64,000 nt of DNA from the NCBI GenBank assembly GCA_011317545.1, contig WUJK01000006.1:2232001-2296000 (forward strand). The letters are read 5' to 3'. Below, piece after piece: positions 48,443 through 61,112 of the stretch. The notes under the pieces are model-generated. The model did not search any database, was not told the origin of the DNA, and was given only the letters and a program-made list of their open reading frames with translations. Numbering within the stretch: position 1 is the stretch's first letter; each line of letters starts with the position of its first letter. This stretch comes from Coniella vitis. Lineage: Eukaryota; Ascomycota; Sordariomycetes; Diaporthales; Schizoparmaceae. The position numbers and the translations under genes are program-made.

Positions 48443-48515
48443 AGTCTTATAGCTTAATAGTTAAAGTTCCTAGTTTCTTATTAGGAGGTCTAGGGTTCGA
48501 TTCCCTATAATACCT
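48443..48515 (+). tRNA. tRNA-Arg(UCU)-like cloverleaf, probably RIP-altered
   Basis: 73 nt that fold as a tRNA: D stem GCTT/AAGT, anticodon stem CCTAG/TTAGG around loop TTTCTTA (anticodon TCT at 34-36), a five-base variable region, and T stem TAGGG/CCCTA around loop TTCGATT. The B box GGTTCGATTCC is intact. The acceptor stem pairs at about five of seven positions. It lies between pol and the opposite-strand ORF of Gypsy-2 and is missing from Gypsy-1. It could be a captured tRNA gene, a nearby tRNA swallowed by rearrangement, or chance. Confidence 0.5.
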
Positions 48516-51500
48516 TCTTTATCTAAGGCTATAATAACTTTTTATTTTCGTATTCTTTAATAAGGTCTAGGTATACGTTCTTTAATAATTCCTAAGTATT
48601 TTCCGAATTATCGTAATTTTTCTATTTAATAAGGTATTATTTTCCGCGTCTACGTTTACGTAAGTCGAGAATCTATTTAACTTCGTATTATACTTATTCT
48701 AGTTCGATAATATCTATATCGTATAAAAATTCTACGTTTACTAATACTAGCTTTAGGAGTAAAATATAGAAAACTAGGTATAGGCGTATATATAGGATTT
48801 CTAATTTATAGTTAATTAGTAAAATCTATTATATAATTTTATAAGGTCCGAGTTTTTTATAGTCGAGTTTATCGCTAGGTCTAGTAGTTTTAATATTTTT
48901 ACGGTTAAGGTAGATTTTATCTCCCTTTTATAGGATTAATCCCTTAATCCTTTTCTAATTAATATATTTCGTTATTTATTCCCTAATATCCTAAAGTATA
49001 TATTAAGTATCTTCGTATAATTACTTAATTCTTTTAGTATATTAATCTACTATTTCTGCGTTTCTACCTAATAATATCTCGTAGTATACCGTAGGGTTAT
49101 ATCCGTAGAGTAAGAAGAATAGTAATTTTCCTATACTTATTATATCTACGCTATTATAAGCGAATTATACTATAAGTAAGAGTTTAACCTAATTATCCTA
49201 TTTATAGTTAATATAGTATTATAAATACTATTCTATAATCTAGTTAGTATATTCTATTTATCTATCTATCTAAGGATAAAATATCGTAGATATACGTTAT
49301 ATCGCTCCGAAGTATTTAGTAAGTAAGATCTAGAATTTTAATATAAATTTTCTATCTCTATCTAATATAATTTCCTAAGGTATTCCGTAATTAGCGATAA
49401 TAATACGGAGGAATATATATACGAGTTCTTCTATAGTACTACTTTCTTTATATAGTAAGAAGTATATATATTTACTTAGTTTATAAACTATTATTAAGAT
49501 ACTATCGTATTATACTTAAGTTAAGGGTTCTTATAAAAGGGGTAGCTTAGTAATAAAGTCTAGACTAATAGATAACTAAATAATCGTAGGTATTAGTAAA
49601 GGTTATAATAATCCGTAAAGTTTATACTATTCTATTTTATTTCGTTTATATATATCGTAGTTATTAACGATATCCGTAACTCGTTTCTTAAGGTTTAGTA
49701 GATTTTAATAATATTAGATCCTTTTATAAATTACTCTAATTCCTTAGTATTTATATACTAGTACGCTATAAATGCTTCTAATATAATCGTTTTATTCCGA
49801 TATTATTATATTATCGAGGTTAGGTATTTCTCCTTCGATATATAATATTATATTAAGTTCCTTAGTAATAGATAATATAATAAGGTTACCTTCCGAATCT
49901 TCCCTAAAGATTACTATAATATCCTAATCTTTACTATTACTATCCTTATAATCTAACTATCTGCTAAGAGTATTTATTCGTTTATTTTCTTTACCTTTAT
50001 AGTAGATAATCTTAAAGTCGAATTCTAATAGAAATTCGTATTATCTAACTTATCGTTTATTAAGCTACTTTATCGAGGTAAATATCTAAAGATTCTTATA
50101 ATCTATATATATAATAATTTATTATTTTATACCGATAAGGTAGTATCGCTATTCCCTAAAGGTTTCTATTATTATTATAAGTTCTTAATCGGGTATTCCG
50201 TAGTTAAATTCTAATCCGTTTAGCTTCTTACTAAAGTTACTAATTATCCGTAGTTATCCTTTATCGTCTCGTTATCCGAGTTATCTACCGAATATATAAT
50301 CTAATATATTTATCTCGATTTCGAAAATTTTATCTTAATCTGCTTCGACTAGGATTAATTTTAATATAACTATATCTTTAATTATACTAAAGGCTTTTTA
50401 TACTTATTCGTTCTAATTAAAGGTAATATCCTTTTTCGTAAGTTTTATAAATAGTATTATAATATTATTATAATTCTTAATAAATTATCGGTAGAAGTTA
50501 ATATAATCTAAGAAGGCTTTAATATCCTTAATATTCTAAGGTATAGGCTAATCCCTAACTACTTATACTTTATCTTTCTATATTTATATATACCTTAGTA
50601 TAATAGTATATCCGAGGTAGTTAACTTCTTAAGTATTCTAGTTATATTTAGTAGGTTTTACTAAAATCTTATTATTTTAGAGAATTTATAGGATTATTAT
50701 AATATACTTCTAATATTCTTCGAATATCTTTAAGTAAATAAGGATATCGTTTAGGTAAGCGATTATAAAATAGTCGAGGTATTTATATAAAATAAAGTTT
50801 ATTATTTCCTAGAATAATACGGGGGCGTTAATAAGTCCGAATAGTATAATAAGATATTCGAAATATCTATAGCGTATTCTAAACGCTATTTTCTATTCTT
50901 CTCCGGGTTTAATACGAATATATATATATCCTTCCTTAAGGTTAAAGGCTATAAACTATTAGGCTCCTCTAAATCTATCTCTAAGTTCTTTAAAAAGAGG
51001 TAAGGGGTACCGATTCTTAATTATAATATTATTAAGTTACCGATAGTTAACGTATAATCGTAGTTTACCGTTTTTCTTTAGTATAAATAGGATTAGGTAT
51101 CCTATTAGTAAATATAAGAGTCTAATATAGCCTTTCTTAAGGTTTTCGTCGATATATTCTCTAAGTACTTTAAGTTTATCTTTATCTAATCCGTAGATAG
51201 GAAAGAACTTTAGTTATTCTCCTTCTTTAAGTAGGATCTTATAGTCGTACGGGCTATACTCTAGTAGGCCGTTATCGAATTTTCCTTAAAATAGTTTTAT
51301 AAACTTCCGATACTCTTCTAATATACCGGAGAGGTCTCTAAACGTATCTTCGTTTTATATAGTTACTATTATAAGGAGATATTATTATATATACTTAGTT
51401 CTTTCTTAAACTTACTATAATAATATATCTTATTATCTATAGAATCCTATTATATTATATTCTAATCTACTATATCCTTTATTTCCCTAGGTATTAACTA

Positions 51501-53599
51501 TCGCTAGATCCTTCTCTATAAGCTATCGAGGTTTATTATATCCTAAGGTAGCTATTATCTTAGCTCTTCTCTTTTTAGAGGTATATATAAATTCGTTTAA
51601 GCCCCTATTATTTAGGTACCGCTTAGTAACTAAATCCGATCCTACGCCTTTAATTATAATCGCTTCTTAGGTATCCGCTTTATCCTATAAATTATAGCTA
51701 TTAGTTTAATCGATTCGAGGATTTTCTTTTCTTAATTATAGAATACCTAAAATTAGTTCGTATTATACGGTATCCGTAATATCGAAGTTTATTAATATCG
51801 TATATCCGTAGATTATAACTAGTAATTAATTAGATTCTATATCGATAATACCTTAGCTATAAGCGATTTCTATACCTTTTATAATACTAAGTTTATAAGG
51901 TTCTATTTTCTTCTTCTAAGGTATCTATTCTTTATTAATAATACTTAGGGATATAAAGTTTCCTTATACTCCGTTATCTAGGAGTATTATATAGTATTTA
52001 CCGTTAATTTATATTACGATTTTTAAATATTCGTATATTAAGCTATTTATTATATAGAGGGACTTTATCGTAAGTCTTAATCGCTTATTATCCCTTATAA
52101 GCGATCTTTACCTTTTAAGTTCTATTATTCTTATTATATTCTAAGGGCTATTATTTATACTAGGTTCTTAGCTTATTATATTCTATATCGTATATATACT
52201 ACGGCCTATTACTATAGGTATGCTTAGTTTTCTTCTTCTATATAAGGGGTTTATACTCCGAGCTAATTATCCTTAAGGTCGTAATAGGTATATACTTTAT
52301 CCGCTAGGTATTTTATATAATCGGCGCGCTTATAGAAGCTATAGTATATAGGTTCTATATATACGGGCTTTATAAGCTTTTCCCTTTATTTCTATTCGCG
52401 TATTTTATACTAATCGAGCGCTTTTTCTTATGCGTAAAGTATATACTAAGGTATTATATACTAGTACTATTTTACTTATCGTATAGTATATTCGTAGGGG
52501 GTATTATATATAAGGCTAGTATTAGTATAGTTTCCCCTTATTCTAAGTACTTTATAATAATCGCTATTATTATCGTTATAAGCGATAATACTATACCCTA
52601 TCTTATATATAGGGAATTATTCGTTAATTACCTTATATTTAAAGTATTATCTATAATTATATATAATATAGGTAAACTATATAATCTAGTAGTATTTTTT
52701 ATAGAGATAATTAATTTATATATCTTCCTATATAAGGGGGGTTTCGTCTTAATAGGTTATTATTCGGAATAATTCTCTAAGTATAATATTATAGATAAGG
52801 TAATATACGTTTCTTTTATCGGTTTCTTCGTTTATAAAGCTTTCTAATTCTAAGCTTATTTCTTTATTAATAGTTTAGGCGTTAGTATCCTAACTAATAT
52901 AAAGCGTTTCCTATTATTCTATAATTTCCGTAATATTACTTTATAGAATATCCGTTTCGTTAGGTAGCTTATACCCTTTTATATTACGCTAATAGGGATA
53001 TTCTCTAATAAGCTATACTTACTACTCTATTATTAGTCTTTCGAATAAATCGTTATCCGTAGGGAGGGGTATTCTCTAGGTAACTATAATTTATCGTTCC
53101 TTATAAGGTTTCTAAAGGAACTATCCTAAGCCTTACTTTACCGAAAGATATATTATATAATTATCTTTATAATAAAAGGTTTAGTTAAGGAGTCTATAAT
53201 CGGAGTCGTCCGATACTTATTCTAAAAGCTAGTTTTAGTTAGGAATAGAATCCGGGGTCTTACGTATTATTATATTAGCCTATCGTCCTTCCGGGACTTT
53301 CTTAAATTCTCTAGGCTTTTTAGGTTATCGATACTCTTATATAAAGTAGCCTATCTTATTATAATTAAAATATTCCTAACTTATAGGTTTCTTTTAAGCT
53401 ATATCGAGCTCTATAGGGCCTAAGTATATTATACCGCTAGTTATTATCCTATAATAGCTATTCTATCGGGGTATAAAGCGTTAAGATAGCCGTTAGTATT
53501 ATTTTCCGGTATTAGCCCTAAATATAAAGTTAGTAATAGGTCTTTACCTTCCTTACTATTCCTAGTTCCTTTCCTAATTATAATCGTCGATAGCTATTA

Positions 53600-54059
53600 T
53601 ATTATAACCTATAAATATACAGGTTATAGGAACAGGCTAGCGCAACTATATACTAGCAAATCGGAACCTTAACGGACCGATAGGGATCTCTTATATAAGA
53701 ATACAGAGTAGTATAATTAGGGTTAGAGTCTAAAGTACTATATTAGATTACTAGAGATTACTACTACTTACTAGAATATTAGTAAGCACTAGTAAGCATT
53801 AATAAGCTATATATTAATAAGCATTATAACGGAAGGATATAAGGATAGGAGTTTACGGCTTAATATTAGATAGTTTCCTTATAGTCTTTAGTTATAAATC
53901 TAAGTATTACTTTTGGTAATAGGGTAATCCCTCTTAATCTCTTATAATACTTGATATTACATAGAAACGTACGAAGACTTAAAGGTATATTTCCCCCTCC
54001 TGCTAATATACAACTTATAGGTACTTCCGGAATCAGGGATTCAGGCAAGGATTATTATA
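53600..54059 (+). repeat. Solo Gypsy LTR inside Gypsy-2 gag
   Basis: 460-bp LTR starting TATTATAACC and ending GGATTATTATA, flanked by TATTA at 53595-53599 and 54060-54064. It keeps more CA/TG than its host (for example TTACATAGAAACG), so it is probably younger or less RIP-exposed. Its middle has an AGTAAGCATTAATAAGC-type variant not seen in the other copies. Confidence 0.8.
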
Positions 54060-54781
54060 TATTACTATTACCGCGAATTCTACGAATATCTCTAATCGAG
54101 GTATCTTATATAATTCGTTTTTAATACATTCCTTAAGTCCGTTATAATAGGCTATTATAAGAGGTTCGTCGTTTTAATAAAGATATAATATAATCTATCT
54201 AAAGAATATTATATAATAGGATATTAACTTAATTTACTTAAGTTAGGAGATCTTATATTTTATATTATATTTTTCGTTAGGGTTTCTAAAGGTTTCCTTA
54301 AGTATCTAGGCGAAGGTTTCGAATAATATAAAGAGTTTATTAATCTTATCTTCTCTAATTTCTTCTATATCGAATTCTAGGAAGTTTCGTAGAATAAGTT
54401 TAAACTATATAAGTATATCGCCTTTAAGCCTACTAGCTATAAATTTTACTTTCTTAGCTTTAGTAGAAAATTACTATTAATAATACTAGAAGTAGGCTCT
54501 AAGGGCTATAATAAAGGGTTAAATATCGTCTTCTTATCTACGATAAACCTTAGGCTATTCTATCTTAAAGGGCTTATTATTAATTCCGCCGGTATTTCCT
54601 CGAGCTTCGAGTTCTATAATACGTATAATAAGGGCGTTAATAATAGTTAAGAGCTACTAATTAATATTCTAAATCTAGTTAACCGTCGAGGAGGCTAGAA
54701 CTATTAAAGCTATAGTTAAATACTATACTTAATATTACTTAAGAGGTATATATAAACCGTCCAAAATAAGAGTTATAAAAA

Positions 54782-55292
54782 TATAATAATCCTTACCTAA
54801 ATCCCTAATTCTAGAAGTACTTATAAGTTATATATTAGTAGGTAGGGAAGTATTACCTTTAAGTCTCCGTATATTATCGAGTAATATTAAGTATTATAAG
54901 TAATTAAAAGGGATTACCCTATTATATAAAATAATACTTAGATTTATAACTAAAGATTATAAAGAAAACTATCTAATAGTTAGGAAATCCATCGTCCTTA
55001 TATCTTTCTATTATTTCCTACTATTTCCTAAATAATATCTTTAGATCGACGAAGTCGCTTATCGACTATTACGGTCCAAGTCGATAGAATCGTAATACGA
55101 TCCTTATAGTCTAAGTCGATAGAGTTATAGTATAATCCTTACGGTCCACCCTTATCCTATATAACCCTAACCCTAGTTATATTATCCTATATATCCTTAT
55201 ATAAGAGATTCTATCGGTCCGTTATAGTCCCGATATCTATACCTTATTATATTAGCCTATTCCTATAACCTATATAACCGTAGGTTATAATA
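54782..55292 (-). repeat. Right minus-strand Gypsy LTR (5' LTR side of Gypsy-2)
   Basis: 511 bp, ending GGTTATAATA and followed by TCGTT (55293-55297), which matches 38626-38630. Contains CCCTAACCCTA near 55163-55175 and CGACGAAGTCGC-type units. Confidence 0.8.
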
Positions 55293-55399
55293 TCGTTATA
55301 TTTTACTAGTTTAAGATTCCTTCTCCTTACCCTTTAGACTAACTTAAACGTATAAACTATAAGTTAAGTAAAACCGTTATTTAACTACCTAATTATATA

Positions 55400-56850
55400 C
55401 TAATTCGATATTCTAATCCCTAAATCTAGCGATAATAAGCGCTAATTATTCTATAAATAACGATAATAATAATCCTATTCGGCCTTTTTCGTTATTTATT
55501 AATCCTAACGGTTACGATATTATTATTACCTCTAATTAGATCTAAAAGATAGATAACTCTAATTTCGCTAGTTTAATAAACGGTATCTACCCTTCTTATT
55601 AGATTACTAATATAATAAGAGAGGACGATAGCGTAATAGCTAAATTTAGTAACTTAGCCCGTTTGATTAATACTACTATTACTAGTATTAATATTAGTAC
55701 CGGTAATAATACCCCTTCTTATCCGTCCCGTATTAATCGATCCCTCGGTAAGTTTTCTTATCTAAGCTTATTTCGTACGAATCGTCCGATTAATCTTAAA
55801 GCTATAAATAATATCTACGAATTTACTAATAATAATACGATTCCTTATACCGATTCCCTATAGAAGCGTTTATTTAATAGCTCTCTTTATACTCCTATTA
55901 AGAGGATTAAGTCTTAGATTACTAACGCTTTTAAACCTATTTAATCGTATCCCCGGAAACTCCTACCTTAAGCTTAGCTCGAACCTTTAGTTAAAGAGAA
56001 TAATAATAATAATAATACCGAGGATAATATTAATATTATTCTATTTACTACCGCTACCCCCTTTAATTACGCTAAAACTGTCTATAAATACGCGGTTATT
56101 ACCCTAGAGAAGGGGTAAACTAAGTAACTAATTCTATATATTACCTATATAAAAAGCTATAATAATAGTAATAGTAATAGTAAGTATATCTCTGTTCCTA
56201 ACGCTCCGGTTTATAACCGCTATTATAAGTAGAATTATACTTATATACCCGTTTTACCTATCCTTAAGCTATTCGCCGACCGAATCTTTCGTTTTAAACG
56301 TATTACTTAAGGCGTTGAGGAGAACCTTAATCTTAATAATAAGAAGGTAATATTTAGTACCGAAACGAAGGCTAATTACGCTTCTTAGGTATAGAAAGCT
56401 GCCCTTAAGCTATAGGAAGGAGGATAATTTAATAATTTAAACGGTTTACCTAATAATATAGTTTCTATTACTAATTATACCAAGCTAAAATAGACTATTA
56501 ACCGTTTATATATCGATTACTATAATTTAATAAAGTTATTTAATCTTATTAATAAGGCTAGATAATAAGCGAAGGCGCGAAATAAGGAACTTAAGCGTAA
56601 AGTCGAGGGTTATAACGCTTTAACTCGGACTTAAATAGAGGAGAAGGCTTATTTAAGGAGTAAGATTATTACCTTATAAAGAGAAAAGGCCCGATTAATA
56701 AACGAGAATACCGCTTTAAAAGCTAGTTCGGATAAATATAACTCTTATAAGAAGGCTATTAATTAGCGTAAATAGAGGATAGCTTAAAATAAGGCTACCG
56801 GTAAATTCTCGAAAATTCTCGATAAAATCCTTCCTAAACCTAAGTTCTAA
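55400..56850 (+). pseudogene. Opposite-strand ORF remnant within the Copia element
   Basis: A single plus-strand frame stays readable from about 55.4 kb to a stop at 56848-56850, broken mainly by RIP-type TAG/TAA. It begins PIRPFSLFINPNGYDIII, has an Asn/Ser-rich middle (SRINRSLGKF, NNIYEFTNNN), and ends in a Lys/Glu-rich coiled-coil-like segment (KELKRKVEGYNAL, INENTALKASSDKY) and ILDKILPKPKF. It lies beyond the RNase H end of Copia pol and runs against it. I do not recognise a family. Confidence 0.6.
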
Positions 56851-59800
56851 TTTATAGGATTTAAGCGTAGCGTTAATAGCTAGTTTTATTTTATATTAAT
56901 AAAAATAGGGTTTTCGGAATATCCTCTTATTATTTTATTATAATTTTATAATTATTTTATACTTAAATAATCGTAGTTAAATCTTAAAGATTTAAGAAAG
57001 CTTTAAAATACTTAAATTACGCTCGATCTAACGGTTTAATTAAATCGTCGGTTAATATCTATTTCATAAGTAAATATATAACTTTAAATATACCTTTTTA
57101 ATACTCCTATTTAAGCTATAATTAACTAATATTAATATACCTAAGCTTTATACTAATTTTCTCGCGTTTAGCTATTATTAGCCGTATTATCTACTAATTA
57201 TTATAATAGATATTCTATATCTCTCTAAGGTTTATAGAGATATCCTATAGTAAGCGTTTAAACGTTATTATCTCTTTTACTATTAAAGATAGAGTATTAA
57301 GCTCCGCTTTTATAGTAAATATAGCAATTATAGATTATCTACCTAATTTCCAAGTAATTATACCCCCGGATAATATAAATATATATCTAAATATAGATTT
57401 TCGGTCCTTTATATCGTCTATAAAGGATAAGTCTCCTAATATATATAATACTTATACTTTAGGACCTATACTATTATACTAAATACCTAGGAACCTAATT
57501 TTATAAAGATATCGAATTATCTAATCGGTAGCTTTATAATACGCTTAATTTAGGTTTATAAGAAAACGAGAAAGGAATAAGTATATAAATACTACGTTTA
57601 GGTATAATATAATAGCTATATATAGGATAGAACCGATCTTCTCTTAATATAATTTTACCTTTTCCTTTATAGCTTTACTTATATTCTTTTTAAGCTTAGT
57701 AAAGGGCGAGATTAATAAATAGGGTAGGAATGCTAATATATCCGTTAAACCGAACTTTTTAGCTACCTTTTCGATATAGGTATTATAAAGCAGGCGAATA
57801 ATTATTTTACTTCGATTATATATTATTCGAATACCTAGGAACTATTCGGCTAATCTTTAGTTAACGATATTATATACTTTAATAATATCTTTTTTAATCC
57901 TTATTATATCTACTTTAGCCGATTATAGATAAAATAGTAAGATATTATCTATATAAAATAATAGAGTAATCTTATTATCTTTACTTTTAAATATATATAG
58001 TTCTTTAAATAACGGCTTAAGCTTAAGTTCTCGAAGGGTATTATATAGGTCTTTATATTATATAAGGGGCGAATTATATAAACTATAGAATGCTTTCTTT
58101 AATTTAGTTACTTTATCGGTAACTTTAAATCCGTTTAGTAGTTTAATATATATTTCCTCTTAGCCTTCTCTATTAGCGTTTAGGAATACTCCGGTTATAT
58201 TTATTTAATCTACCTCTAGGTCCTTTTAAGCTACGATAGCTATAAGTATACGGAATACGTATATTATAAGTATTATTATATAAGTATTAAAGATATTAAT
58301 ATCTTATAGATCTCCTTTTATATAAATATATACTTTAAACGAGGATATGATACTATTACCGTCTATTTTATAGCAAAATACCTATTTAAGCGGTAATAGC
58401 TTATTATAAGCCTTTACCCTTTCGACTTCCTCCTATATATATATAATCGTTAATTAGTATATCTCCTTTCTTATAGCCTTAAGCTATTAAGCGCGGAAAG
58501 GTAACTTTTAAGCTTATATTTAATTTAATAGCTCTTTATATAGGTTATTAATATATTAGGAATATAATATAAACTTATTAATTTTATTCTATATCTAACT
58601 AGGCGTATTATTAGTATTAACCGCTACTATAAATATAGCGTATAATATAGCATATTTTATATCTAGTTCCGGCTATATATTTATTAGTATAATAGCTAAA
58701 TAAGCCTATTATCGCCTAAACGGATAAAATATACTTATAAAAGCGAACGGCCTTCGGATAAATAGCTTTATTAGCTCGGAGTTCTTTCTTTTATACCTAC
58801 GAATAAGCGTTTATTTAAATACCCTTTATATTAGTATTCTTTATCTATTAGATCTTTATAAAAAGGGCGGAATATTCTATTATATATCCTCCTCGGTTTT
58901 AGTAATTAAACGTTTCTAATTAATTAGGTTATCTCGGCTATTTATAAATAATAGCTATTATAATTAAGGCTTAAGCTAATAATCCTTATCGTATATTAAT
59001 AATTAATACTCTAATAATTACTCGATTTTAAGGGGTAATTTATCTACCTTAGCGAGTTATATATCGCTAATAGGGTTTATATTTATAGATTATTTATCTT
59101 CTCTAGCTATAAGGCTAATAGGGTCTTTATCTTCCTTAGTATCTTTATTAATAGGGTTTATTTAAGTTTATATATATATAAAAGCGTTACTTTATTATTA
59201 CTAAACGTAGTTATCTAAGCTTTAATAGTAATTAGAGAGTTATAAGTTCTCTATATTTAACTTAGATATAGGTATATCCTCTATAGTTTAGTTCGGAATA
59301 CCTTCTAAACTATCTATATAAGGCTACTTACCCCCTAGTTCTAAGGGCGGACTAACGTTAATATATAGTATATATAGATTTAAGTCGGCTACTTAAGACG
59401 GGAAGGTATAATATTCTCCTATATCTACTTAAATATATATAATATCTAAAATCTCCTCTAGTTTTATCTCCTATAATAGGATTTTCTCGAACTTATAATC
59501 CGGAAGGGGCTATCTAAGCCTCTCCTTTAAAGGGTTATAAAAAACTATCTTATTAAACTATATATTTCTTATAGTATATATTATATCTATAGAGAGTATT
59601 TATACTCTAAAGATATTTAAGGCGATATAGCTTATAAGATATCTTATATATATATATATTCCGCTATTTTTATCTCTTTCTTAAAGTTTCCTACTTCTCT
59701 CTCTACCCTAAGTATATAGGTACGATAACCGTAAGCGTAAATATAGCTTTAATTAGGACGAATATCTTTATCTAGTAGTATTATCGGTAGGTTTCTATAA

Positions 59801-60821
59801 AACTATCCCTTAAGTAAACTATTTAGGGATTATTAATACTTTATTACTATTAGGCTAATATTATATAAATATATTACTATCTTTATCGCTTCGGGCTATA
59901 GATAAGATAGTAGGTTTATAGATAATAATATTACTAATTATTTCTTAATTAGTTTACGCTTAGCGTTTTCGGCTATACCGTTAGGCTTTTTTATATATAA
60001 AGGAGTTATTTTAAGCTCGATTCCTACCTCTTAATATTATCGCGTATAAGCTATACTATAGTTTATATATAGAACGGCGGTTTTACCGTCTTAGCGGATT
60101 TTATATACGTTAAGCTAAAATTATTAGTATACTTAGGCGATAAAGTTACGGAGTAAGCTAAAGACTATAGATCCTATTTTATCTAGGGTAATAGAGATAA
60201 AAGATTTATTAGAGAATTCGTCTTTAAATACTATTATATATCTAGCCCCTCCTATACCCGGGTAGAATATAAATATATCCTAGTAAGCCCTTTAGAAGGG
60301 CCTAAGGCTAGTATTCTTAGACGGTCCTTTATATATAATACGAGTTAGGAACGCTTTTATATAGTATTCGTAGTTTAGCCTTTATATACCGTTTATTTTA
60401 ACTCTACGGGCTTATTAGACTAGCTTTTATAATACCTATACGCCTAAATAACCTAAATATAAATATTATAAGTACTCCGAATCCTCTCGGTCTTTAAGTA
60501 GATTAAAAGATAAACGGAATAATAGGTTTAAAATAGGTAGATATAATATACCAGCTTTACTAAACGGGATAAATAAGGGTATTAAGAGATAGGAGGAGTA
60601 ATATAGAATATATTTAAAGAAGGCTAAGTTAAATTACCTCTTTAGTATTATTAAAACTTTACTATCGCTTAAATCGCTGGAATATAATATATAATTAAAA
60701 CTATAATATTAAACTCCCCTTTTAGCTAGTAATACTTTAGAGATAATATTTATATAAAAGCCTTCTATTAAATATACCTTTTTTAGTATAAGGTTATAGG
60801 CTTTATTATTTAAATACCGTT

Positions 60822-61112
60822 TGTCAGGAGGTGGGTTGTTGCGAGGTGATGAAGTACAACATAGACGACGAGTTCTTGGCGTAAAAGCAGCTATATCGCA
60901 CAGAAGACACCATGATAGTAGTATTCGTTGACAGAAACTGAACCTAAAGAGAAATCCCCTCTCCATTCACTGGTTTCCGAAGCTTCCGACGGCTCTTTAT
61001 ATCTTTGAGATTCCATGGCTGCCTGCCGAGAGCTGCCGGCAGGCCCTTGTTCCAAGCCGCAGGGACTGCGTTACCGCTGGGCTTTCCTGGCGTTCAGGGT
61101 AGGGTTCTGACA
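60822..61112 (-). repeat. Unmutated solo LTR with CCGTT target duplication
   Basis: 291 bp of normal base composition in the middle of RIP-degraded Copia sequence. On either strand it begins TG and ends CA (TGTCAGGAGG to GGTTCTGACA on plus). It is flanked by perfect CCGTT duplications at 60817-60821 and 61113-61117. On the minus strand a TATAAAG box suggests LTR promoter orientation. CA and TG are abundant, so it was not exposed to RIP. It is unrelated to the other two LTR families here. Confidence 0.82.

Larger units (their letters stand above)
47611..54781 (-). mobile_element. Gypsy-2: RIP-degenerate Gypsy interior, minus strand
   Basis: Interior homologous to Gypsy-1 in the opposite orientation and interrupted by a solo LTR at 53600-54059. 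The minus strand carries the same order: gag near 54.0-54.5 kb and 53.3 kb, protease near 52.0 kb, RT near 50.7-51.2 kb, RNase H near 50.1 kb, integrase about 49.0-49.5 kb, and the chromodomain-position region about 48.65-48.95 kb. The left LTR and the right LTR differ in their middle variant and no matching duplication flanks them as a pair. The unit is therefore probably a chimera of two insertions joined by recombination or deletion. Confidence 0.82.

Noticed and set aside
60709..60966. Open frame of 85 residues on the minus strand
   Set aside because: It straddles the boundary of the unmutated solo LTR and the Copia, so it is a chance frame opened by the LTR.
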